64,000 bases of DNA. Origin: Adineta steineri (lineage: Eukaryota; Rotifera; Eurotatoria; Adinetida; Adinetidae). The DNA lies in NCBI GenBank assembly GCA_905250115.1, contig CAJNOI010000083.1:284266-348265 (forward strand), in the 5' to 3' direction. This document shows positions 1 through 11,300 of this stretch, piece after piece. A program made the translations under genes and the position numbers. The notes under the pieces were generated by a model that saw only the letters and a list, made by a program, of their open reading frames with translations, was not told where the DNA came from and made no database searches. Positions within the stretch are counted from its first letter, which is position 1. Every line of letters starts with the position of its first letter.

Positions 1-482
1 AAAACGATGAATAATCTTGTTGATATTCGTTCATTTCGAAGTTGATGTTCATCGTTTGAAGGTGGAATTGATGGAAATAAATTAAAATTATGGGCGAAAA
101 GTTTTAATTTTTGCCATAATTCAGAAAGATGTCTACGAATGTTTGCCACTAAAACCAGATAAAGCAATGATATACTGGTTAGTCTAATATAAATCATCGA
201 GGATATGGGTGTGTGTGAGAGATAATTGTATGAGAAATAATCACACCGTTGGTAAAGTTATATTTGTGCAAGAAGAAAATAAGAGAAAAATATATACATA
301 CTTTTAATTCGATCAATAGATCGACCTTCCGATGTTCAGCGAAAGACAAGGCGTAGTTGAGAGCTGATCTGATTGAATCTTTATATTGTGATTTGAAGTT
401 TGCAGGTAGACTATAACAGACGATAAGCTGAAATTTTAATAAAACAAGTATAGGAGAGTTATTCGCAAAAGCGTTTTCTCTC

Positions 483-592
483 GGGTGTGAAGGGTGAGGG
501 TGGGTGTGCGTGTGGGCGGGTGTGGGTGTTCGTCAAACAAAATACCTACCCTCCCATACACAATCATTTGCCCACACTCTCCCTTGCCCTCA
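483..592. repeat. Telomere-like fold-back element, long copy
   Basis: A G-rich arm (483-530) with at least six GGG runs of the type GGGTGAGGG and GTGTGGGCGGG is followed by a short AT-rich spacer and a C-rich arm (about 544-592) containing GCCCACACTCTCCCTTGCCC. The arms pair imperfectly. It is the longest member of the dispersed family and the only one with a clear single-strand G-quadruplex potential. Confidence 0.65.
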
Positions 593-2413
593 GCAACACT
601 CAGTTTGGTGGTCACCTATCACAACGACACCCGCACCTTTAGGTGACTCCAATATAATTTTACTCGTTCGTAAGTATGTGCGAACTTGAACGGTTGTGTA
701 GCTGAATAATGAAACAGTTTAATAGCTGAATTCAGCTGTCGAGTCTTACATGTGTGGTCCATCTACGATTATATTTCTCTACAACTCAAGAACTTCTATG
801 TATAGCTCAGAAATTTTGTATAACTAGAAGTATTTCTGTTCCGTCTTTCTTTCCTTAGCAGGAGAATGTCGTGTAGTTTTTCTATTTATTTTCAGACTGA
901 TGGTATGAATTAAGCTGATCATTCATATTTGAAGTCGAATTAGGCATCTCATGAGAGATCTTTTACTTACGCATCAGTCCTCTAAAAAACGTCGTCTGTC
1001 CGGATAACCAATAATGGTTTTCCAAAGTTTTAGAGGTCATGACGATTCCCAAAATTAAACAGAGTTACAAGAATATTCCCGTCTCCTCATTCGTAAGGGT
1101 AAACGGTTCTCTTTCAAATAAAACAATCATCGCTTCTATATCCTGAAGTATAGTGAAAAAAGTTTGTACGAGCCGAGGTTTCCTTTTGGACTTTGATCTG
1201 GAAAAAACTCTTGAATGCTGAGGTTTAGAGAGTTAAAAAGGAATTTTTAAGTTTACTTTTATAGGCCGAACATTTGTGGAAAGTTTCAGAGAGATAGCGT
1301 TGTGCTGTGTAGGAAATGGTTTTTGGATATCGGACGAGGGAGCGGGAGGGGCTGGTAGGACTTTCCTCGTCAGCTCCCTTTGGTCAACAATCCTGCCATC
1401 ACCGTTAATCACGAGTCGATAAAAACTAGAGAAAGTAGTCTTGACTCACAGTCACTGAGCATCGTGCTCATGATATAAAAAATTGGTCACGCTAGTCACT
1501 AGTTACTACTAATTTGGCAGCAGATAATAACAGATATTTATATTAATAAAGTCTCTTTTTTGCAGAAAACTCCTGGTCTTTTAAATTTGGATTTGGTAGT
1601 CCTGATTAGGATCAGCATTCGATGTAAATAATGAATGAACTGTATGTATCAGCTCTATTGATTCACTCAAACTATAATGTTTATCTTTTACGAGAATAAA
1701 AATTTTTTAAGAGAACGATACTTACCCAAGATATTCTTGTTTTCAAATGTTATTGCTTGAAGAGATTTTATTTTTTCCAACTGTCATCAAACAACATAAA
1801 TGTTTTGTTCTTTTAATACGTGTCGTCAGAAAATACGTCGTAATAAGACAAAAAAAATATGTCAGTCTTTTTTTTTCAGGAGAATGTGTATTCTGATTGG
1901 TGCAACTGACGTTAAAAAATATTTTTCAGTTGTCAGTTTCCTTAGAGATATATATTTTTTCCGAACATGCTAGAAAAAAAATATTAGATGAATCATATCT
2001 TGTTAATTGTTTTTTAAATTAGTTATTTGTTCATAAAGAAAATTCTCTCGTGAATAAGTGTAGCAGAATAAATTACTAACTTCGTATTTAATGAATATTT
2101 TTTTCAGTTTTCATTAGATTTGGACTGTATTTCTTTTAAGGATAACTAAGTTTTGAATTATCTATGAGACTGTTGATCAAGTTTTATCATAAAATCAAAA
2201 CGAACAAAATTGGTGAAAAAATACTAAAAATATAAAATATTTATAAATATTCAAATTGATTTCCGTTCTTTTCTTGATAAAAAGATTACTTATGAGATTG
2301 TTTTATTATATGATTCCGAGAAGAATAAAGTGCTCTCTGTTTTATATCAAAGAAATCTTAACAGAAAAAATCAAACTTTAAAATGTTAAACTCCAAACTG
2401 ATGTTTGTCATCT

Positions 2414-2461
2414 TTGTAGGGTGTGGGTGGGTATTCAACGTCTACCATATCCACCCCTCAA
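2414..2461. repeat. Telomere-like fold-back element
   Basis: The G-rich arm GTAGGGTGTGGGTGGGTA is followed, after about 15 bases, by the C-rich arm TACCATATCCACCCCTCA. The arms are imperfect reverse complements. Same organisation as the copies at 19155 and 34661. Confidence 0.6.
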
Positions 2462-3576
2462 AATTCAACAAATTCTATAGAAAACATTCATTTATGTGCC
2501 AGTTTATTTCGTAGTGACGACATATCAAAGTCATATTTTAGTTTTAAAAAAGGTTTCGTAACGATCAATAGTTTCTAAACAGTTTTCATTTTATTAAAGA
2601 AAAAATACTGAAATTTCCATTACTCAAAGATATAAATAGAAGAGAAATATAATTTGGAAAAAAAGTATACTTAACAATATAATTATTTTCTTCAGCTAAT
2701 CAAAGAAAGTTTTAATTGAAAAAGAAAAAGTATTTAGAATAAAAATGTTCGTAAAATATATAATTACATTTGACATAGAAAAAATATATAGGTTGTGAAT
2801 AGAACTAATTGTCAGAAATAAAAATATTTATGTTTGATGTATTCTGTTACTGATTCATTAGCATCGAATCCAATGCGAATCATTCCGGCAATCGAAGACA
2901 ACATTTTACTCCCTTAATTTTGATTATAATTCACGATAATCACGAGTTATAGAGATGTTATCCCTCCTTATTGCTATAAATTTTCGAACTGATGGACTAC
3001 GATGGCATTGTCTTTGTCCTGGGATGCAAAAATTCGAACTATTACAATTGAATAATGATTATTCTTCATTTTTTTGTAACAATTTTATACGTAACTAAGA
3101 TAATATCTGAATTTTAATTGTAATATATTATAAAGAAAAACTGAATTTTGTGTATAATTACAAAAAAAATATTTAATTGAAAAATATCTTGCTAAACAAA
3201 AAATATACTTCACTAAGCAGAGGAAACTAATTATTCAACATTTATATTATAAAATTTTATAACTTTGATGTAAACAGAAAAATATTCATTTTCTTGCTTC
3301 ACTCTACACATATTACCGTTCATAGATGTCATAACTATGATTGTAAGCATGATGCGTATTTTAATCGTATTAAAACGATAATATACAGAACTTCATTTCA
3401 TTATCTTTTAGAGAATATATGTATTATTAGATATTCTTACATGAGCTCTGAGCATTGCAAGTCTAATCTATGTAACTCCTATGCTGATTCTAACAAAAAA
3501 GTTCTCATCAGAAAATTTAGTTTTTAGTATTTGATCTTAATACATAATGCAGTTACAAGTGCTTCGAAAGACAACA

Positions 3577-3603
3577 CGCTCACACCTACACCCACCCACA
3601 ACA
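3577..3603. repeat. C-rich telomere-like tract (half element)
   Basis: A C-rich tract with CACACCTACACCCACCCACA and no partner G-rich arm nearby. It ends about 8 bases before the broken 5' edge of the methyltransferase remnant at 3611. Confidence 0.5.
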
Positions 3604-3610
3604 ATCATAT

Positions 3611-3902
3611 GATATTATTCTCGATGCAGTTGTTTTTCATATGTTTTCAAATAATGATCATCAAATTTATATTAAAAATCTTGAATATTTAATTAAACCA
3701 AATGGAGTTTATGTTCATATATGTTTTAGTGAAGAATAAGCTCGTGAAGGTGGATCACGTCGTATAAAAAAAGCTGATTTAAATGAATTATTCTCATCAG
3801 ACAATGATTGAAGATACTATTCATGAATCAAGACCTAATAAACCAATAGGTACTGATGATCGAGCATATCATTCATTGATTCGACGAAATAAAAATATTT
3901 AG
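3611..3902 (+). pseudogene. Class I SAM-dependent methyltransferase remnant (3' half)
   Basis: Translation from 3611 gives a segment with FHMFSNNDHQIYIKNLEYL, LIKPNGVYVHICFSEE, then GGSRRIKKADLNELFSS. This matches the C-terminal half of small class I SAM methyltransferases (family pattern: FHxFSDxDR..Y...L...L.PNG.Y...CFS..E...GPRRI....L). The frame is broken by a TAA at 3737-3739 and by a frameshift near 3805. After the shift the reading resumes as IEDTIHESRPNKP and ends in RRNKNI at the TAG at 3900-3902. The N-terminal half with the SAM-binding glycine motif is absent. The 5' edge lies next to a C-rich telomere-like tract. The remnant is dead by sequence; the family assignment is from memory of the motif. 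Confidence 0.65.
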
Positions 3903-4541
3903 TTGTATAACATATTATAAATAAAAAACATAGAAGATTATTAAATTACATATTCAATATTTTGTTATTGTTTGGTAAAGGAATATTTGAAATTGTAATG
4001 ATTGTTGAATACTTATAGAAATCAAAATTTGAAAGATACATGCAGATGTTTCGAGTAGTGATTTGGATGATTTCTACAGATACGAGTAAATATGTTCTCT
4101 TCACCCATATCAATATTTTAAGCCACTCTAAAAAACGAGTAATTGAGTCCGGCTCCTACAAAGAAACTATTCATTGAGCAGTCGACTAACCCAACTTTGA
4201 GCTCCATGTACACGGCTTATTGACTCTATTCATATTTTTCCTTTCATTATGAAACAAAAAAAAAGAAGATTGTACAATGCTAAATACAAATTTGTCTTGA
4301 TGTGGAGTACATTACTTCAAAACTTTCCAAGTGAACTTGTTTATCTTATTCTAAGATGTGAGTGTAATATGAATACAATACTGATCTACAGCACTTCTTC
4401 TGAAGAAGTATTAGACTCGCTAGTGAGTATTTTGTTAATCATCATTTAGTAATTTTATTGTTTAAAATATGGATTCACAGATGAAAGATTAACAAGATAT
4501 TCGTCCATGACATATATATGCCATAGCGAAATTGTCATTCA
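3903..4541. other. Intergenic, nothing recognised
   Basis: AT-rich spacer between the methyltransferase remnant and the FkbM-type gene. A short ORF at 4249-4449 contains a faint F-box-like stretch (LLQNFPSELVYLILR) but no continuation, so it is not called. Confidence 0.5.
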
Positions 4542-5357
4542 CTATAATGAATTTCGCATGAATATAGCATCTAATCCACCCATAGTCTTAACTAGACGAT
4601 ATAATCCTGTACCAACTAGTAATTCTGTTATATCTTTCAATTTTTGAGAAGTCTTCTGATAATTATTCGTAGCATATTCAATTGTTAACACATCAATTTG
4701 AAATTTCTTGAAATCTATTTGTTTTAAGACATCCAATTCACCACCTTCAATATCCAATGAGAAATAGTCAACATGATAAATATTTAATGCCATTAAATAA
4801 GTCATGAAAGGAATACATTGAACTGATCCATTACCTGTTATAACCGATTTATCAGTAGGTGCTATTACTCCACCATAATAATCAGCAAATGTAAAATTAA
4901 CTTCTATTGCATATGGAATTAAACTAATACATGAATGAGATACATAAGCATTACGATCACGAGATTTTAGTTTTTTGAAAAGCGTCGGATTAGCTTCAAT
5001 CAATAATCCTGTCCAATTTCGTTCTTTTTCAAAAAATAATGTGTTTGACAAATGTTCACCATCATAAGCACCAACTTCAATAAAAAATCCATTTCGTCTT
5101 TCATCTAGTAGTTTATCTAAAAATTTATCTTGTCCAATTTGCGAATAATGGGTGATCTTTGATATTGACTTTTTTCCATGCATGTCAGAAGGAGGAATTA
5201 AAAACTCTCTTCGGATATAGTCAATCAACCGGGTATTATTATATATAATTTTACCTTGTTTAACATCAAGTTGAAAATTTAAATCATCATCGATATTAGA
5301 AGTGGATTTCCAAATCAATGAAAAAAATAAAAATAAATTTAAAAGTATTGAGAAGAA
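4542..5357 (-). CDS. FkbM-type (Methyltransf_21) membrane-anchored methyltransferase, 5' end unresolved
   Basis: The protein has the FkbM-family layout: SQIGQDKFLDKLL, then GFFIEVGAYDGEHLSNT (SAM-binding motif I with acidic D-G), ERNWTGLLIEANP, and YFSLDIEGGELDVLK (motif with D-I-E-G-x-E), ending after a MGGLDAIFMRN strand. Family members methylate sugars or small molecules with SAM; the substrate here is unknown. The open frame has no ATG at its upstream end. It runs back to a splice acceptor (TTTAG, exon start 5357) and adds a hydrophobic stretch FFSILLNLFLFFSLIW, which looks like a signal anchor, so a type II membrane topology is likely. The first exon with the start codon was not found; a strong donor (GTAAGTAT) near 5717 is a candidate for its end. 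Animal and bacterial proteins share this fold, so origin cannot be judged here. Confidence 0.75.
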   Translation of the reverse strand, partial: FFSILLNLFLFFSLIWKSTSNIDDDLNFQLDVKQGKIIYNNTRLIDYIRREFLIPPSDMHGKKSISKITHYSQIGQDKFLDKLLDERRNGFFIEVGAYDGEHLSNTLFFEKERNWTGLLIEANPTLFKKLKSRDRNAYVSHSCISLIPYAIEVNFTFADYYGGVIAPTDKSVITGNGSVQCIPFMTYLMALNIYHVDYFSLDIEGGELDVLKQIDFKKFQIDVLTIEYATNNYQKTSQKLKDITELLVGTGLYRLVKTMGGLDAIFMRNSL

Positions 5358-8344
5358 CTAAATCATAACAATCCGATCTTTATCCATTTGTATGCATCTT
5401 CTTAATTGTCTTTTATTAATAAAAAATGTCATAATATTATCTTTGAAATATTAATAATAAAATCTGAAATGTATTAGATTAATTCAGTTAGATGAAAATA
5501 CAACTATTTGTGTTCGCTTTATCTTTCATCGATAAACATAAGATCAAATGATATTGGATAATGTTATATAAATTTAAATTTCAAGAAATGCAAACACTTT
5601 TCGTGGTAAAACTATAGGGTCTGATATAAATTAGATAGAAATAATTTAGTGACAATTACTATTGCACAATATTCAAGAATATTCGAATTCGAAGAAAAAC
5701 GGAGAAAATATACTTACGGTTAAAAATGCTAAAGTCAAAAAATAAATAAAACTACAACAAGTGCTTGCATTTATTTTTCTTTTGCTTTAGTGCGCATTGA
5801 TGCATAAATAGTTTCCCTTACATTAATGTAAGCGATATCTAGTTGAAGAAAAGGAATAGATAAAAAATGTTTTACTGCCTTTGTACACGTGGTGAATATT
5901 GCTTTTATTATATATGAAAAAGAATATATAAAGGTATAACGACTACTTTCATATAAATAAAAAGACACGTGTAACTAACTAGGTATAAGAACCTATAGTC
6001 AACGATTGTTCTCTCTCCTCGTTATTACAATGTTAGCTAATGAGGCGATAAATTGGAGATCAGAACGTTCTTTTAACTCATATATGTGGTAAAAATGCTG
6101 AAAAATCATGATTCTTTTATTATTATCTATTCAATATAGACTAACTATTATAAAAGTTTCCTAATATCTCATATGATTATCGATACTTTTATGCAAAATG
6201 CTTTTATTTGTCAATCGAACTGATCAACAAGTGGCGCGTAATTACTATTAGTTGTTTGACTCATCGAAGAATATGGGGTTGATCATCTAATAATTCAAAA
6301 TACTTAGAATATCAGCAATGATGATTGATATCAATGAATGTAGCGTATAAAAAAGTAAGTTAAGATTATGAGAGTTAGTCATATGATTATATGTTAGCAC
6401 AACCATATACATAATACTTGCACTCTTATCTATCTTCACTTATGTTTGACTCTACCTGGTCGACTTCTGTCGAAACTTCCAGTTTTATGCAACAATTTTC
6501 CTCTTAAGTCCTGCGATTCATCATGATCTCGATTGTGTACATGATCGATGTATCAATGAAGAACAGCTTCTTTTCAATTAATCACATTTTTTGTAATGAT
6601 TGTGTATTTCTCTTTATAATTTTTTTCGTAATTATTAGTCAAAAAAATCTTTTTGTGCCTTTTATCTATGAAGATTTGAAGCGGGGTCGCCAAACGTCCT
6701 AATTTGACTAGGAGACCCCTGCTTTTTAAAATTTTCTTCTGATTTTCTTGATTTTAATTCTTTTCTTAAACCCCTTTCGAGCATTTTAATCGTCTTTAGC
6801 TTTTATTTCTACGAATACTCATTTTTTTGCGACATAATATGGATCAGTACCGAGAGCCGGTTGCGAAATGGTAAACCAGTCTGGTCAGTAAACTGATCGA
6901 TTGAAATTACGTGTTGTACCGAAAAAATTCCGGTGAAATAGACAAAAAAGATCTCAAATACTTTTGAAAAGAATTTTTATAAAAAATGGGCTTAAAAATA
7001 CGAAATACACTCGTGGATAAAAGTCTTTCCTACCTCTTTATTTGTGTGCTGATATACATTATATAAAATATATTATAGAGTAGAGATATGGTTTGAGAGT
7101 TTTATTGTATTATGATCTGCATACCATACTGAAATAAAATTCTCAAATCATATCTTTACTCGGCAATAAAGTTTATACAAAATATGATAAGAAAGAAACG
7201 AAGAAGAGAAAGACTTTTGTGCGAGAGCATGGTTTCGAAGAGCATGTATGAGAGATGCAACAAAAACCATATCTTTGAAGTGAATCTCACAATAAATAAT
7301 TAAATAACCTGTGTTTTGTCTCCTTTTTTACCAACTCAACTAGAAATTTTCATCTCTATAGGTCGACTGATTTTTTTTACAACCGATCCGGTTCCAGAAC
7401 TGATATAGATTGGTAAATAATGAGTTTAAAGAACTAATTAAGAGTCAAGTTTCTGTCACACAAAATTTTGATGATATGATAATAAGAATATAATGAGAAA
7501 TGATCCTAATGGATGTTGAGTTCAAAATTAGAATAAAAAAATATCTGAAGTGAAATAACAATATCAAAAAAGAAGTAGGAAACAGTTTATTTTATTCTGT
7601 TTTGTTTATGTTTTTGAATAAACAGATTCGAAAAGATCAGTAAAATGAACTATGTGTAGTTATCTTTCTGTTTGTTTTTGTTTCGCTCACTAAGGCAAAC
7701 CTTTTCATTGATCGTTTAGTAAAAACCAAAATCATAAATAATGATTTCCTGATTTTTCTCCTAATTTCTAAAACTTGGATTTGACAACTCTGATTTGAAA
7801 GCATTCATTTGCCATATTTTGCAGAAAATTATTTGTCGTAATGTGTAGTTCAAGAAATATAACGACATTACGTTTTTTGAATGGATTTATAACTTATTAA
7901 CCGTTTCAAAACGATGGATACAAGTTAAAAGATTTCTGTCAGCTTCATCATCATTATTTCCTAAGTCTGATATGAAGTGGAAAGAAATAAGTAAGTAACA
8001 CATGAAATGATTATTATTATACTATCTTCTTCTCCTCCTCCAGGTAGAAGAATATCCAAACTTCTCTATTTTTCAAAATTTTTCTTTTAGTAATCTACTT
8101 GATAATGTTATAATGTGCCAAATAATACATTTTCTTTGAATAATGATATTCAATATTCCCAATATATACTTTTACATTCTCATCATTGATTATGACATAG
8201 CAGAAAGTACATGAACACGTACAGATCGATTTAGATTATGTTTTTCTAAATATTCTTTTATTTGAAAATTAGCATGACATTCAATATATTATTAAAAAAA
8301 GATTCTGATGTCTATAATTCGAATCGATTCTTAGATCAAAGTTT
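5358..8344. other. Non-coding region with palindromes
   Basis: No supported gene. The stretch may hide the 5' exon of the FkbM-type gene. It contains a small palindrome at about 6678-6723 (GGGGTC..GACCCC arms) and a long hairpin at 7078-7161. Both lie within or next to a slightly GC-richer stretch (6840-7420) that may be a decayed element. Confidence 0.45.
7078..7161. repeat. Long hairpin / fold-back repeat
   Basis: The arm at 7078-7106 (GAGTAGAGATATGGTTTGAG...) and the arm at 7132-7161 (...CTCAAATCATATCTTTACTC) are reverse complements over about 29 bases with few mismatches, separated by a loop of about 25 bases. Weaker complementarity continues outward (AAGTCTTTC near 7020 and GAAAGACTT near 7206), so the structure may reach about 200 bp. 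No coding potential. Confidence 0.6.
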
Positions 8345-11300
8345 TCATGAACTCGTCGTATCCGCTTCAGGATGAGAATATCTTTTTACATGATTTGGAT
8401 CATTCATCGTTCTACATTGCGAGCCCCATTTACAAGGAATCTGTGCATGATGATGTTCTGATTTAGAAGAATGAGAATATTTTTCACAATGTTGTTGGTT
8501 TCCGATTTCCCAACAGGCCGAACCCCATTTACAAGGAATCTGCTCATGATGATGTTGTGGTTTAGAAGAATGAGAATATTTCTCACAATGTTGTTGATTT
8601 CCAAGTTCCCGGCAGGTTAAACCCCATTTACAAGGAATTGTTGAGTCTATCAAAGAAAAATTCATCTGTATATATGTTTACAATACTTTTCAATTTACTG
8701 TCTGATATATTGTAAACGAGTTCACCATGTGAATATCTGATACGATGTTTGTCTGATCTATCGTGGCATTCCTGTTTAAACCGACATGGTATCAGAAAGT
8801 CAGGCCAGCCTGTATGACGATAAGATGCTCGATGAATTGGATCAACTAGTTTGTCACACTTATCATCATATTGACAACTAGGTACTTGATGAGGTTCATG
8901 TGTTAAATATGGCTCATGATTTCGACAGAGTTCAGAGAAACGACATGGATGTGAATATTTGGAATTATGAGTTGTTTCATTGGCTGATAATTGAAGAAGG
9001 CAGTTGACGTTATCAGGACACGGAATTAGAGGTGAATCTTGATCACCAACATCGGCCGGACTAGAATCTATCTTAAATTGTTTATCAGGTGTTGGATGTA
9101 GATCAGGTTGTTTATCAAACCAAATCATCAAATTTCGAATTGGTGCTATACGTTTACCAGCACTAACATGAACAAATTCTAATTTACTTAAATCAAGTTC
9201 TGATTTATCGAATGTATGAGTAATTATTTCTCGATTATAAATTAAATTCGAACCAGCATGTGACAGAGTCACTTTTCCAGTTGAACGTTGAATTTCAAGA
9301 CAAAAAGTAAGAAAATCACCCGTATTGCATCCAATATAAAATGTATCTGAACTAGCAGCATATGTATGTTTTTGTATGATCTTGTCATGTTGAAATGGTG
9401 TACCTTTATTTAAATATGACGCTTGCTCATGATAGTGAGAACTACTTGGTTCTGGAGTTTGAGCAACGTAACAAACTAAACAGCTAAGATTTGATTGTCC
9501 TTGACTCAAATCGATGCGTTCGTTTGATAATGTCAACATCATATCACCTTTCAACACTTGCCAATAGATATATATAGTGTCGTCTGTTGACGATGGTACA
9601 TAATCAATGCAATATTGTTTATAAGCCTGAGAAATTGTCAAAGGCAAAACGCAATGATCTCGAAAATCACTTGGTGATATAGTTATTGCAGCACCTTTAA
9701 TAGGTCTTGATAGAGAATTTTCGGTACGATTGCAGAATCGTTTGATCAATTCTTTGACAACAAAATCTTGATATTCAGCTCGTAGTTCTGTTGGAGGTGT
9801 TGGACCGAATTCCCATTTGGCTTGATCGGTTTCACCTTCATGTTCAGTGATCGTCATACGATTTCGAAAAACCGCATTGATTGATTTAAGTGTTGCTTGA
9901 TTAAAGTTTTCATATATATTCTTTGGCATATAAATATGTTCAATATAATCAAGTGGAATAAGTTGAGGTAAATGAGCTTCAATAGTTTGATGTGAATCCA
10001 CTTTAGTCCAACGTTCAATGATTGTGTTGAGATCGATATTCATCGATTTCTTATTTAAAACACTACTTGTAATTGCCATTAATTCTAAAGCAGCTACAAT
10101 ATCATAACCCGGAACAGATGCATGCAATTTCGAATGATGAAATAATTTGATTCTTTCATCCTCAGAAGCAGGATCAGTACCTAACCATGGACGCCAACTA
10201 TAAGCTTTTCCACTAGCAAATGAAGTCGCTGCTTGAATAGAGAAATTTGCATCGGGATGATGTAAAATTTCACGTTTGAAAATTATAACTACATCTCCAT
10301 AGTAATGCCCCAGATGCGGTCCGAGGACACTAAAAATAGTTTTATCTGTTCCCAATTTAGTATCTACTTCATAACCAATACCAGCTGGATTCGAATAAAG
10401 TTTAATAGAAGCTTGTGCAATTTCAATTGCTGTTCTTCGTAGAGCATCCATGTCTTTCGCAGGAATTGAAGCTGAGATAAAATTTTCTTTTTTCTTAATT
10501 TCATCCCCAAGAGATGACGAAGTAGTTAGAAGAAACGTTCGATTGGTCGTACCTGTGGTAGGAGTTGTTGTCTGACCGAGCTTTGGAACTCCACTTTTCT
10601 CAAATTCATCTTTGACCAAAGCCGTTATATATTCTACAGCTTGTTGTTTTATTGTTGGAATATGTAAATCATTGATAAGTCGTATGCGACTATGTTGTAA
10701 AACAGATTTGGCTACAAAGTAAGGTTTTTTTAAATTGTCCATATAGGATCGACTCATAACATGTCCATGAAGAATAATTGATTCGAATATAACCGGATTA
10801 CACCGATGGACAGGTTGAACGGTACGAACCCAATCGAGAATTTCACGCGGGATAGTATCTGGTGGTAATGATTCCCATTTTTGGTTTTCAATAAAGGTCT
10901 TAACACGTGCAATACTCTCTGCTTGATTACGCACAAAATCAGTATCTTTATTTAAATGAAAATGTCCAACAACGCCAGTATCATCGAGATGAACATCATG
11001 ACGAAATTTGATAATATGTTCGGGTCGTTGACGATCATGACATTTATCAGAATGTTTACAGAGACGTCGAATATCGAGAATGTTCGGATGCGTATATGAA
11101 TTTAAATGTTCTTCTTGATTAAGTTTTAAACATGTGTCACCATGTGAGCAAATACAACGTGCTACATGAATGGATTTTTCCATATGTACAGCATTTGTAT
11201 CCACACAATTACGACCAAAACGACACACATGTGAATAATCAAGACAATGTTGTTCAGCAGTTTGAGAAGGTCTTTGAGTTTCTGATGATTGAGTTAGTTC

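Larger units (their letters stand above)
1..3576. other. Non-coding region, no gene recognised
   Basis: AT-rich sequence with frequent stops in all frames and no ORF showing a recognisable motif. It holds two telomere-like fold-back elements (listed separately at 483-592 and 2414-2461) and scattered homopolymer runs. A short ORF near 504-689 is a translation of the G/C-rich fold-back element and is not a gene. Confidence 0.6.

Noticed and set aside
483..592. Interpretation of the TGTGGG-like tracts as true internal telomere arrays
   Set aside because: They are short, irregular and arranged as inverted pairs with recurring CTTGAG/CTCAAG ends, unlike tandem telomere arrays; a fold-back family explains them better.
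504..689. 61-residue reading frame
   Set aside because: It translates the G/C-rich fold-back element; composition is repeat-driven and there is no protein motif.
4249..4449. Possible F-box start (LLQNFPSELVYLILR)
   Set aside because: Only about 15 residues resemble an F-box, no continuation in any frame and no splice site that extends it.
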